This document shows, one piece after another, positions 1 through 6,910 of a DNA stretch of 28,296 bases (position 1 is its first letter; each line of letters starts with the position of its first letter). The position numbers and the translations under genes are program-made. The DNA is from Lysobacterales bacterium (lineage in GTDB: Bacteria; Pseudomonadota; Gammaproteobacteria; Xanthomonadales; SZUA-36): positions 1 to 28,296 of the forward strand of contig JAKITM010000024.1 of the NCBI GenBank assembly GCA_021648045.1, read 5' to 3'. A model generated the notes under the pieces. That model made no database searches. It was not told the origin of the DNA and saw only the letters and a list, made by a program, of their open reading frames with translations.

Positions 1-35
1 TACAGAGTAGATAGCCCATCAGGAATGAAGATAAC

Positions 36-434
36 TCAAATGAGGAAAATCGGTATCAGCTTGGTTAGTGAAATCAAAAAGTTAGATGATGGTACAAATG
101 GCTTTTTTAATTGGGTTTTTCTACAGCCTCGTTGGGCGGCTTCGCAGATGGCTAAGGCATCATGGCTATCAGATTTTCCGCCATGCACGAATGGTTTTAC
201 ATGTTGGGCAGGGATCAAAATGACATGATGGCCTTGCTGACTAAAGCGCCGACCCCAATAATGTGCGCTTGAACAAGACTCCATAGCCACGATAGTTGGT
301 GGTGTATTTGCTATAAGTGGTGGTAATTTGTCGCGCGTAACTTTACGGTTAAAAACCACTTTATTTGCTTGATTAAGGGCGCATACTTGAAAAACATTCT
401 TTGCCAAATCGATACCTAATAGTTTAATCTTCAT
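36..434 (-). pseudogene. truncated IS110-family transposase (N-terminal DEDD domain only)
   Basis: IS110 transposases are DEDD-type recombinases with an N-terminal RuvC-like domain and a C-terminal Transposase_20 domain, normally about 300-400 residues. Here the ATG at 434 is preceded by AAAGGAG with an 8-nt spacer and opens a 132-codon frame starting MKIKLLGIDLAKNVFQV. The four acidic residues of the family are visible: D9 in GIDLAK, E52 in AMESCSSAHYW, and D89 and D92 in KSDSHDALAICEA. Family-like sequence fades between residues 102 and 115 and the rest is unrelated, so the C-terminal domain is lost. The frame extends further upstream to 635, but that part is non-coding by family comparison. 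It is a decayed remnant, with no catalytic competence expected. Confidence 0.8.
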
Positions 435-538
435 TTGGATGGCTCCTTTGTGTATGTGAATGGAAGTAACGACATACCATTGTGGCGCACTATGATGCCG
501 AAATACAAAAGGAGTCGTCCATCTCATCAGGCGCCTTT

Positions 539-600
539 TAGCCAGATTCCCGTTATTGCCACGAGCAAAAGTTGACGATTGCTGACAGGCTAGTGAGTGT
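539..600 (+). repeat. degenerate direct repeat, copy A (IS110 upstream region)
   Basis: This segment aligns with 3304-3360 in the same orientation at roughly three quarters identity. Shared blocks in order are TTAGCC, GATTCCCG, TTGCCA, GAGC, AAA, ATTGC, GAC and TAGTG. Copy A lies about 105-165 nt upstream of the transposase start, so it probably belongs to the non-coding end of the IS110 element. Confidence 0.6.
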
Positions 601-635
601 ATTGACTCACCGAATTGATTAATTGAAAGGAACAA

Positions 636-668
636 GGGAGTTTGTCAGTATGATACTGACAAACTCCC
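636..668. repeat. perfect 15-bp inverted repeat with 3-nt loop
   Basis: The left arm GGGAGTTTGTCAGTA (636-650) and the right arm TACTGACAAACTCCC (654-668) are perfectly complementary around TGA. No T-tract follows on either strand, so it does not look like a normal intrinsic terminator. It sits between the IS110 remnant and the secreted-protein gene and may be a recombination or regulatory site; its function is unknown. Confidence 0.7.
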
Positions 669-703
669 TGTCCTCGAGTTATTACTACCTATACTCTCTA
701 CTC

Positions 704-732
704 TTCCAGTATATGCCGCTATTTTGTATAAT
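704..732 (+). promoter_or_regulatory. candidate sigma70 promoter for the kelch protein gene
   Basis: A consensus -10 TATAAT (727-732) is preceded at 17 bp by a weak -35, TTCCAG (704-709). Transcription would start about 50 nt before the ATG at 792. The -10 match is strong and the -35 match is poor. Confidence 0.4.
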
Positions 733-791
733 AAATCTATGCGACCACTAGCCCTATTTTCGTACACATAAAACTATTTGGCGTTAATAAA

Positions 792-3068
792 ATGCAGATT
801 AGAAACAATTTAATTTTCCTGTTTTTTGCAATATTCATTTTTTCTGGAACATCGATAGCCGGCTCGGTCGATGACCTTCAGCCGGGCAATTGGTACGAAG
901 CACCGAACTCTAATATGGCAGCCGTGTTTCCCAGTCCGACGCCACCTGGTGCTACGGGCCCAGTGTCTATTATGCAAACCTGGAATGGTGGGGCATATGA
1001 CACCACTCGTGATCGCCTCATCGTTTGGGGCGGTGGGCATATGGATTATTCCGGAAATGAAATTTATGTTTTTGACATAGAGACCCTGCAGTGGACACGA
1101 GTGTCTGAGCCTAGTAATCCAATTGCCACATGTGTGGACTACTATGAGGACGGCCGCCCATCGATCCCCCATACCTATAACCTATTGCAGTATATACCGA
1201 CAATAGATCGTTTTATGCAGGCGGGCGGTGGCCAGTTTGGTGATGGTTGCTCTTATCATTCGAACACGAATTTGTTTGATTTTTCAACAGGCATAGACGA
1301 TGGCACAGGCACAGGCGGGTGGGAACGGGGAGCGAGTCACCCTCCGCTAGGCCATACAACGGGTCGTGTCAGTGCCTATGATCCTGTGGATGATAAGCTC
1401 TGGGTTCATGGGACATACAGTGGCGGTCGGCTGACGAAATACAACCCGGTTACTGATACTTGGACGACGCATGGCGGTTATACAAACTTACAGATTTACG
1501 GCACAGCCGCCATTGATCCAGTCCGCCGTCTGATGGTGTTAGTGGGTGGTTATGCTGGTGAGCGCCAGATTTATGTTTGGGACCTGAACAACCCCGATTC
1601 CCCACCGACAATCCCCAATACCACGGGTGACCGGACACTGGAGCACGCGCAGGCACCCGGTTTTACATATGACCCCGTAAGTGAAAAATTTGTTGGCTGG
1701 TATGGTGGCACGGCCGTGTACAGCCTGGATCCCGATACGTGGAGCTGGAGCAAAATTGATCCCGCCGCATCCAATAGTGTTTCGCCGTCAGCACGCCAGT
1801 CTTTTGGCACCTATGGGCGGTTCCGTTACATCCCCTCCAAAAATGCTTTTGTCCTAGTTAACCACACTAACACAAATGTGTTTTTCTACAAATTAACAGC
1901 GGGTGGCGGCAACAACACCCCCTCCGTCAGTTTTTCCGCCAGCCCATCCACCATCGCCCCTGGTGCGAGCACCAACCTGATCTGGTCTGCGAGCAATGCA
2001 ACAAGCTGCACCGCATCGGGGGCGTGGAGCGGCACTCAGGCGCTGACCGGCAACATCAGTGTTAGCCCAGCCAGCACCAGCACTTATACGCTGAGCTGCG
2101 CCGGCGCACAGGGCACAACGACACGCTCGGTGACCGTCACCATCGCCAGCCCCATCGTTAACCTGGGTGCTTCACCCGCGTCGATTATTGTGGGCGATAG
2201 CAGCACACTGACCTGGTCTGTAAGCAATGCCGCCAGTTGTACCGCTTCCGGCGCCTGGTCTGGCAGCAAAACGATGTCCGGTAGCGAAAGTGTGAGCCCG
2301 GCCAGCACCGGCACTTACACCCTGACATGCACCGGCGGAGGCGGCACCACCATCAGCTCGACCACCGTCACCGTGCGTGCCATTGGCAGCGGCAACGCCA
2401 GCCTGCAAACCAGCTTCGGCAGTGACAGTGTGGGCAGCAGCCCCACGGACTGGTACGACAGTGCCGCCAACAACAGCATGGTCAATGACGACAGCCTGTT
2501 CAGCATTATGAGCATTGGTGGGCAGACCGTTTTTGGCACCACCGAAACCAGCGCCACCAACATTCACTCACACTATGTGGGACTGGGCAGCGACGGCTGG
2601 AGCAACTACCAATACAGCGGCCGCTTACGCATCAGCGGCACCAGTGACACCATTGGTCTGACCTTCTTCTCCGACTACCCCAACAGCGACCGCTACTACC
2701 GCCTGCGTCGAGAAGGCAACAGCGCCTTTTATATCTCCCCGCACGGCACCGGCATCGAATGCACTGGCACCTCCAACACTGGTGTAACCCCGGCCGCCAA
2801 TACCTGGTACCGCTTCACCATCCAAGCCGAAGATATGGGTGACCGCACTGCTGTACGCGCCAAAGTCTGGGTCGAAGGCAGCGCAGAACCCGCCAGTTGG
2901 CAAGCCGACTGCGAAGACACCGGTAGCCGCCTGACCATGGGCACCATCGGCATCTGGAGCGTCATCGAAGGCGCCGACAGCGGCAACAAATACTGGGACG
3001 ACCTCCGAGTAGAACCCATCACAAGCACAGAGCAAGGGGATTTAATATTCAAAAATGGCATGGAGTAA
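792..3068 (+). CDS. secreted kelch/galactose-oxidase-like protein with two Ig-like domains and a jelly-roll-like C-terminus
   Basis: The 758-residue product begins with a signal peptide (about residues 1-23, FLFFAIFIFSGTSIAG), so it is exported. Residues ~30-365 read as a kelch-type beta-propeller, with recurring hydrophobic-GG strands such as RLIVWGGGH, RFMQAGGG, KLWVHG and RLMVLVGGY. Two Ig-like repeats follow, ~377-452 and ~453-530, each with TLTWSxSNAxSCTASGAWSG-like sequence and a YTLxC end. Residues ~535-745 resemble a concanavalin-A-like or LamG fold of the type used for polysaccharide binding. The protein ends in DLIFKNGME, like the short IFxxGFE tails I know from other gammaproteobacterial secreted proteins (recollection, not searched). 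No enzyme residues can be assigned and the substrate is unknown. From about 1910 onward codon use shifts to GC-rich codons (GGC, AGC, ACC), which suggests a mosaic gene. The Shine-Dalgarno match is weak. Confidence 0.75.
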   Translation: MQIRNNLIFLFFAIFIFSGTSIAGSVDDLQPGNWYEAPNSNMAAVFPSPTPPGATGPVSIMQTWNGGAYDTTRDRLIVWGGGHMDYSGNEIYVFDIETLQWTRVSEPSNPIATCVDYYEDGRPSIPHTYNLLQYIPTIDRFMQAGGGQFGDGCSYHSNTNLFDFSTGIDDGTGTGGWERGASHPPLGHTTGRVSAYDPVDDKLWVHGTYSGGRLTKYNPVTDTWTTHGGYTNLQIYGTAAIDPVRRLMVLVGGYAGERQIYVWDLNNPDSPPTIPNTTGDRTLEHAQAPGFTYDPVSEKFVGWYGGTAVYSLDPDTWSWSKIDPAASNSVSPSARQSFGTYGRFRYIPSKNAFVLVNHTNTNVFFYKLTAGGGNNTPSVSFSASPSTIAPGASTNLIWSASNATSCTASGAWSGTQALTGNISVSPASTSTYTLSCAGAQGTTTRSVTVTIASPIVNLGASPASIIVGDSSTLTWSVSNAASCTASGAWSGSKTMSGSESVSPASTGTYTLTCTGGGGTTISSTTVTVRAIGSGNASLQTSFGSDSVGSSPTDWYDSAANNSMVNDDSLFSIMSIGGQTVFGTTETSATNIHSHYVGLGSDGWSNYQYSGRLRISGTSDTIGLTFFSDYPNSDRYYRLRREGNSAFYISPHGTGIECTGTSNTGVTPAANTWYRFTIQAEDMGDRTAVRAKVWVEGSAEPASWQADCEDTGSRLTMGTIGIWSVIEGADSGNKYWDDLRVEPITSTEQGDLIFKNGME

Positions 3069-3103
3069 CCGATGGTATTACTTAACGACACAGGCATAGT
3101 TAA

Positions 3104-3259
3104 ATGAAAACTAGAATGAATGTTTCTTTTTTGTGGTTTGCCGCGTTGCTCATGTTCCCGGTGGCAGGGTTTGCGGTGGACATCGTGACTGTGACGGCCG
3201 TGAGCCAGGCAGGTGCCACTCAAAGTGCGGTGCCTGTCGTCAAACTCGAGCAAACTTAA
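3104..3259 (+). pseudogene. truncated secreted-protein gene (signal peptide plus about 27 residues)
   Basis: A 51-codon frame begins MKTRMNVSFLWFAALLMF and continues to a plausible signal-peptidase site after PVAGFA. About 27 residues of mature sequence follow (VDIVTVTAVSQAG...), before a TAA that lies inside a run of AAACTCGAG repeats. A signal peptide with almost no mature protein, ending inside a repeat, fits a gene whose 3' part was lost by insertion or deletion. It starts 36 nt after the kelch gene and could once have been its operon partner. The mature part is too short to assign a family. Confidence 0.55.
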
Positions 3260-3291
3260 ACTCGAGGATAAACTCGAGGATTAAACTCGAG
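3242..3291. repeat. four short tandem-like AAACTCGAG repeats
   Basis: AAACTCGAG occurs at 3242-3250, 3258-3266, 3270-3278 and 3283-3291, with start spacings of 16, 12 and 13 nt. The last three are each followed by GA. One inverted copy of AACTCGAGGA lies at 671-680, on the other side of the kelch gene. The first copy is inside the truncated gene and the second overlaps its stop codon. Confidence 0.75.
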
Positions 3292-3435
3292 GACACACAC
3301 CTATTAGCCCGATTCCCGATTTTGCCATGAGCGAAAATCTCACATTGCCGACGATAGTGTGGGTAAATTTACTTGGTTTTTATAAAACTCAGCCGTATTC
3401 AAGATTCGGTCGTAACATGTGGTTTGCCGGGTTAA
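3260..3435. other. non-coding stretch between truncated gene and histidine kinase
   Basis: Apart from the AAACTCGAG repeats, copy B and a perfect palindrome GTAAATTTAC just after it, I see no gene, RNA or convincing terminator here. Together with the truncated gene upstream, about 370 nt lie without an intact gene. Confidence 0.5.
3304..3360 (+). repeat. degenerate direct repeat, copy B
   Basis: This copy is related to 539-600 (see copy A) and in the same orientation. It lies directly after the AAACTCGAG repeats and has no transposase next to it. It may be a solo end of an IS110 relative, or the other border of the block carrying the kelch gene. Confidence 0.55.
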
Positions 3436-4851
3436 TTACCGGGGTGGTATAAATGCCGGGATTCTGACGGTGACAGTTGTCCCATGCTGTGGCTTACTGA
3501 CTATTGAAATATCACCTTGATGGGCATGTGCAATAGCCAGGGCTAGACTCAAACCTAGCCCGGTACCACTTATTGTTTGGCTTGGACCACAGCGATAAAA
3601 TCGTTTAAAAACCTGTGCCAAATCACCCTCAGCAATACCAATACCAGTATCACTAATATCAATAAGTACATCGTTGTTTTTCAGATAAAGATTAAGTGAC
3701 ACAGTTCCGCCTTTGTTTGTGTACTTCATGGCATTATCTAATAAATTACCAATCAAGCGCTGTAAATGTTGCACGCTGCCGTATACAGTAGCAGCCTCAA
3801 CGATACGCCAGTTAAATTGAATTTCCTTTTCTTTTGCCAAAGCTTGAAATAGTTCGCAGGCTTCATTGACCAAGTTGGAAATATTAATGGATGCCATGCC
3901 GCGCTTAACAACCCCGGCTTCTGACTCGGTGATATCCAACATCGTATTTATCATATGCAATAAGCGATCACATTCTTCTATGGTATTGCCTGAAACTAAT
4001 TTGAGTTCATCCATATCAAGCTTATCCAACAAGCTTGATTCTGCAATCCCGCGTATGCGTGCAAGTGGGCTGCGAAGGTCGTGAGCAATATTGTCTGTCA
4101 TTTCATGCATACCCAAAATGAGGTGCTGAATACGGTTTAACATTGTGTTAAAGCTTTTAGCTAGGATGTCAATTTCATCACCACGACCGCTTTCAGGTAC
4201 TCGCCGATGCAGGTTTCCATTGGTGATATCAATAGCAGCGATAGTGACTTCTCTCACACCCTGCAAAGCTTTACGAGACATAAACCAGCCGATAAAACAG
4301 GAAAAAACAATAATCAGGGGTAGGGTTATGAGAATTATAGTGCGGAAAAGTTTTAGAAATTCGCTGTTATATTGCAATGATTCGCCGAACTGGAGAATCG
4401 TATTATCGTTTATAAAAGCCGTTACAATTCGAGCAGGGTGCGGCTGCCCATAGAGCGAGAGGGTCATTAATGAGTAACTTTTGTTTTCAGGTATCAAAGA
4501 ATGCGCATCAGTTGCCGGAGGAATACCTGGCCAGTCAGACATATCAGTGGAAAGAAGAACCGTGCTATCTGCAGCTATTATTCTAAAAAAAACCTTGTCC
4601 GCACCAACGGATATTACATCATCATTAAACTCGTGATAGAGTGAGTTGACTCCACCCTGTTCAAATATAAGACCAAGTTCTTCGATATCTTCGATAAGAT
4701 CAGCGTCTGTGTGTGCATGAATAGTTTTTGCGATAAATAAATAGAAGGTGGTAAATGCTATTAGTGATGAAAGTGTAAAGATTCCGGCGTACCAAAGTGT
4801 TAGACGCAAAGCGACCGGAATGGCTTTGTCATGCCCCAGCTTTAAGTACAT
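3436..4851 (-). CDS. two-component sensor histidine kinase
   Basis: A 471-residue inner-membrane kinase that should autophosphorylate in response to an envelope signal and pass the phosphate to the regulator encoded just upstream. Membrane segments lie at ~17-41 and ~171-191, with a periplasmic sensor of ~130 residues between them. A HAMP linker follows (~190-245), then the HisKA domain with H257 in NIAHDLRSPLARIRG, the N box (GNLLDNAMKY, ~368-377), the G1 box (DTGIGIAEGD, 401-410) and the G2 box (GTGLGLSLALA, 429-439). All catalytic motifs are present. The gene overlaps the response regulator gene by 23 nt, so the two are translationally linked. The sensor part names no ligand. The architecture is that of PmrB/QseC-class kinases; metal-sensing CusS-type kinases are the alternative. 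Confidence 0.9.
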   Translation of the reverse strand: MYLKLGHDKAIPVALRLTLWYAGIFTLSSLIAFTTFYLFIAKTIHAHTDADLIEDIEELGLIFEQGGVNSLYHEFNDDVISVGADKVFFRIIAADSTVLLSTDMSDWPGIPPATDAHSLIPENKSYSLMTLSLYGQPHPARIVTAFINDNTILQFGESLQYNSEFLKLFRTIILITLPLIIVFSCFIGWFMSRKALQGVREVTIAAIDITNGNLHRRVPESGRGDEIDILAKSFNTMLNRIQHLILGMHEMTDNIAHDLRSPLARIRGIAESSLLDKLDMDELKLVSGNTIEECDRLLHMINTMLDITESEAGVVKRGMASINISNLVNEACELFQALAKEKEIQFNWRIVEAATVYGSVQHLQRLIGNLLDNAMKYTNKGGTVSLNLYLKNNDVLIDISDTGIGIAEGDLAQVFKRFYRCGPSQTISGTGLGLSLALAIAHAHQGDISIVSKPQHGTTVTVRIPAFIPPR

Positions 4852-5506
4852 ACCCAGCCCCGCGAACAGTGTGGATTAATGTAGTGTCGAAGCCTTTGTC
4901 AATTTTTTCACGCAAACGGCAAACCCGCGCCTCAACAACATTAGTGTGCGGGTCAAAATTATAGTCCCAAACATTTTCAATAAGCATGGATTTCGATACT
5001 ACCCGACCGCTATGGCGCATAAGGTACTCAAGCAAGCTGAATTCACGCGGTTGTAATTCAATTTGTGAAAGGCCTCTGGTCACTTTTCTAGTCATCAGGT
5101 CTATAGATAAATTCTCAATAGTAATGTGAGTGGGTTCATCTGTATTGCTAGTGCGCCGAATTAGTGCCTGGATACGCACTAGTAACTCAGTAAAGGCGAA
5201 GGGTTTAGTCAGGTAGTCATCGCAACCAGATTTAAAGCCCTTTAGACGGTCGTCAAGTGAGCGGTTTGCGCTCAAAATAATAACGGGTAAGTGAATTTTT
5301 TGTTGTCGAAGTTTATCTATTAACCAGAGCCCGCTTTGCTGGGGTAGCATGATGTCGATTATTGCAGCAGCATAATTATTATCTATCGCTAAGGACAGTC
5401 CTTGAACTGCATTATTGGCCAATACCACCGTATATCCGGCCTTAGACATCTCTTGGATTATAAGAGATGAAATTTTCTTATCATCTTCAATTAGCAGAAT
5501 TTTCAC
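4829..5506 (-). CDS. OmpR-family response regulator
   Basis: A 225-residue DNA-binding regulator. The receiver domain has acidic residues D8/D9, the phosphoacceptor D51 (IIDIMLPQQSG), S79 and K101 (DYLTKPFAF). A winged-helix Trans_reg_C domain follows, with LQPREFSLLEYLMRH and RLREKID...IHTVRGAGYVL. The start is GTG at 5506; an ATG is absent but the MKILLIEDD opening is typical of the family. It is the partner of the kinase downstream. GTTAA half-sites at 11-bp spacing in the adjacent intergenic region, and again before the gtrA-like gene, resemble the TTAA direct repeats bound by PmrA/QseB regulators. It may therefore control the divergent phosphatase and glycosyltransferase genes and its own expression; this is inference. 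Confidence 0.92.
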   Translation of the reverse strand: MKILLIEDDKKISSLIIQEMSKAGYTVVLANNAVQGLSLAIDNNYAAAIIDIMLPQQSGLWLIDKLRQQKIHLPVIILSANRSLDDRLKGFKSGCDDYLTKPFAFTELLVRIQALIRRTSNTDEPTHITIENLSIDLMTRKVTRGLSQIELQPREFSLLEYLMRHSGRVVSKSMLIENVWDYNFDPHTNVVEARVCRLREKIDKGFDTTLIHTVRGAGYVLKAGA

Positions 5507-5587
5507 AATCTTGGAATATCCTCACCGGCCATCTTCTTAGTTGTTTTTATGTGTTTTGTGATTTGCTGAGAATCTTACATTAGCAGT

Positions 5588-5651
5588 GTTAAAAAACTCG
5601 TTAATCCTATGTTAAAAAAAAGTATCGAATAGTTCGTTAAGCCATTGTTAA
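5588..5651. promoter_or_regulatory. GTTAA direct repeats, candidate response-regulator boxes
   Basis: GTTAA occurs at 5588-5592, 5600-5604, 5611-5615, 5636-5640 and 5647-5651. Start-to-start distances are 12, 11, 25 and 11 nt, so there are two clusters of same-strand half-sites at about one helical turn. OmpR-family regulators bind such direct repeats; PmrA and QseB use CTTAA-type half-sites with the same 11-nt period. The neighbouring regulator gene makes it the obvious candidate ligand. Confidence 0.6.
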
Positions 5652-5661
5652 AAATAGCAAA

Positions 5662-5679
5662 CATTACCAAATGGTAATG
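5662..5679. promoter_or_regulatory. 18-bp dyad operator candidate
   Basis: CATTACCAAATGGTAATG has 8-bp perfect arms around a 2-nt centre. It lies 11 nt after the last GTTAA box and about 100 nt before the phosphatase ATG. A dyad differs from the direct repeats expected for an OmpR-type regulator, so a second dimeric regulator is possible. Confidence 0.45.
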
Positions 5680-5778
5680 AAGTTTTACTTGTCCTATTGA
5701 TAGAGTTACACGCGATTGATCAGACGAATAATTTTCGTACTGGTGATGTTTACGACTGGAGGAGGTAGAAAAAACACA

Positions 5779-6369
5779 ATGAAAAACATCCTAAAAATAT
5801 TTCTAATCATCAGCCTTACAGGCGGTTTGTACTATGCGTGGTATGTAGGGTTAAATTATCGATTCGGGGTGATTACAGAAAACAAGGTTTATAAGTCAGG
5901 CAAAATTCCGCCTGAAAAAATTGCAGGTTATATTTTCCGAAATAATATTAAAACGGTTATAGATTTAAGACACCCAGCGATAAATAATGTATTAAACCCA
6001 GGTACCCAAAAAGGTATAGATTTACAACGCGAGGTAATAGAAAAGTTACATGGTGTTCGGCTAGTAAATATCCAATCTAAACAGGTTCCTACAAAAGAGA
6101 ATTTGCGTGATTTTTTTGAAGTGATGGACGATAGCTCTTCCTATCCTGTGCTGATTCACTGTTATCACGGTGTGGGCCGGGCAATGATTTATTCGGCAAT
6201 TTACCGAATCGAATACGAAGGGATGTCTACTGAAGAGGCTAGGAAAAAAACACGACTTATTGTCGCTAGTAGTAGCTTTGCTGAAGGCAAGGATAAGGGT
6301 AACTTCTTGATTAGTTATAAATCCAGACAAGAGCTTGAAAATAACGCTTTAATCGCTATGGCGGAGTAG
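5779..6369 (+). CDS. membrane-anchored tyrosine/dual-specificity phosphatase-like protein
   Basis: A 196-residue protein with one N-terminal hydrophobic segment (~4-24), so the catalytic part is probably periplasmic or a membrane-tethered domain. The Cys-x5-Arg signature is intact: HCYHGVGR with C128 and R134. The upstream strand TVIDLRHP (~59-66) is typical of this fold. The chosen start is the ATG at 5779, with GGAGGAGGT upstream at a rather long 12-nt spacing. A TTG at 5716 would add 21 residues and place a second hydrophobic patch in front. The gene opens a group with GtrA, a GT2 and an ArnT-like enzyme. This hints that the substrate is a lipid-linked phosphate (polyprenyl or lipid A) rather than a protein, but that is inference from context. 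Confidence 0.75.
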   Translation: MKNILKIFLIISLTGGLYYAWYVGLNYRFGVITENKVYKSGKIPPEKIAGYIFRNNIKTVIDLRHPAINNVLNPGTQKGIDLQREVIEKLHGVRLVNIQSKQVPTKENLRDFFEVMDDSSSYPVLIHCYHGVGRAMIYSAIYRIEYEGMSTEEARKKTRLIVASSSFAEGKDKGNFLISYKSRQELENNALIAMAE

Positions 6370-6434
6370 TGTTGTTTCGGTTTGAGCGGGCGATATGAAG
6401 TGTTGCATTTAAAGTAAACGGGTATTTGAATTTG

Positions 6435-6465
6435 TTTAATCAAGAGTTAAGCGTTGAGGTATAGA
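6435..6465 (+). promoter_or_regulatory. candidate response-regulator box and -10 upstream of gtrA-like gene
   Basis: TTTAA (6435-6439) and GTTAA (6446-6450) are 11 nt apart, the same period as the 5588-5651 boxes. TATAGA (6460-6465) can serve as a -10. The half-site pair then covers the -35 position, as expected for class II activation by an OmpR-type regulator. It suggests that the three glycosylation genes have their own promoter controlled by the same regulator. Confidence 0.45.
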
Positions 6466-6490
6466 AATTATTCTACAGAACCGAAAATTT

Positions 6491-6910
6491 ATGAATGGGG
6501 TAGTAATAGTGAATATGTTTGTTAAAGAATATTTTCGTATAGAGCTATTAAAGTTCACCTTCTCAGGAGGGGTTGCTACTGCATCTCATTGGCTTGTTAT
6601 GGCACTGCTTATACATGCAGGGGTTGCTGCCCTTATAGCAACCGCAGCAGGTGCGTTTTTTGGTGCTGTGGTGAATTATTTTTTACAACGCAATGTTACT
6701 TTCCAATCTAAAACGCCCCACCGTCTAGTGCTTTTACCCTATTTTATTGTGTGCTTGCAAATATGGATTGCGAATGTGCTTTTTTTCTACATTTTACACT
6801 ACGCCGCAGAAATCGACGCAACATACTCGCAAGGTATCACAACATCAATCGTCGCACTTATAAGTTACTTATTGTATAAGAGGATAGTTTTTAATGAATG
6901 CAAATCTTAA
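6491..6910 (+). CDS. GtrA-family membrane protein
   Basis: A 139-residue protein with four hydrophobic segments (~25-45, 48-64, 84-106 and 113-130 by eye). GtrA proteins sit in the inner membrane and are thought to flip polyprenyl-phosphate-linked sugars made by a partner GtrB-type transferase. Family features include KFTFSGGVATASHW near the start and GAVVNYFLQRNVTFQ in the middle. The ATG at 6491 has no good ribosome site. A GTG at 6509, 8 nt after GGGG, or the ATG at 6515 would give a 133- or 131-residue product that starts closer to family length. Its 3' end overlaps the next gene by 17 nt, showing tight coupling with the GT2 gene. Confidence 0.85.
   Translation: MNGVVIVNMFVKEYFRIELLKFTFSGGVATASHWLVMALLIHAGVAALIATAAGAFFGAVVNYFLQRNVTFQSKTPHRLVLLPYFIVCLQIWIANVLFFYILHYAAEIDATYSQGITTSIVALISYLLYKRIVFNECKS

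Larger units (their letters stand above)
36..600 (-). mobile_element. IS110-family insertion sequence remnant
   Basis: The stretch holds the 5' part of an IS110-type transposase gene reading leftward and about 170 nt of the non-coding end that precedes it. The 3' two thirds of the transposase and the other end of the element are missing, so it should not move by itself. The right limit is inferred. Positions 539-600 resemble 3304-3360, so the element or its recognisable end reaches at least 600. The left junction is somewhere near 90-130, where transposase similarity stops. I see no target duplication or terminal inverted repeat, and IS110 elements usually lack both. Confidence 0.55.
435..791. 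other. non-coding stretch: IS110 upstream end, hairpins and candidate promoter
   Basis: No gene is supported here. Positions 435 to about 600 are the region upstream of the IS110 transposase. In some IS110 elements this place encodes the structured bridge RNA; I see a 6-bp hairpin (GTGAGT 593-598, ACTCAC 605-610) but cannot establish an RNA. A 15-bp perfect hairpin follows at 636-668, then a CTCGAG site at 673-678 in inverted orientation to the repeats at 3242-3291. A possible promoter for the next gene occupies 704-732. Confidence 0.5.
5507..5778. other. divergent regulatory region of the two-component system and phosphatase gene
   Basis: This AT-rich intergenic region separates the divergently transcribed regulator and phosphatase genes. 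It carries GTTAA repeats and an 18-bp dyad, listed separately. I could not fix -35 and -10 elements with confidence. TATCGA at 5623-5628 lies about 23 nt after the start of the 5600 half-site and is one possible -10 for the plus strand. Confidence 0.5.

Noticed and set aside
25..228. Plus-strand frame of 67 codons over the IS110 remnant
   Set aside because: It is antisense to the transposase frame, which has clear family motifs, and it has no family resemblance or ribosome site.
435..635. Upstream extension of the transposase frame to 635
   Set aside because: Family members start at MKIKLLGIDLAK, the ATG at 434 has a good ribosome site, and the extra 67 residues do not resemble protein of this family.
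2084..3253. Several long minus-strand frames under the kelch gene
   Set aside because: They are overlapping shadows caused by the GC-rich codons of the plus-strand gene, with no recognisable domains.
3242..3291. AAACTCGAG repeats as a CRISPR array or cloning artefact
   Set aside because: The units are only 9 nt with 3-7-nt gaps, far too short for CRISPR. The sites are embedded in natural-looking sequence with an inverted copy 2.5 kb away, so a linker artefact is unlikely though not excluded.
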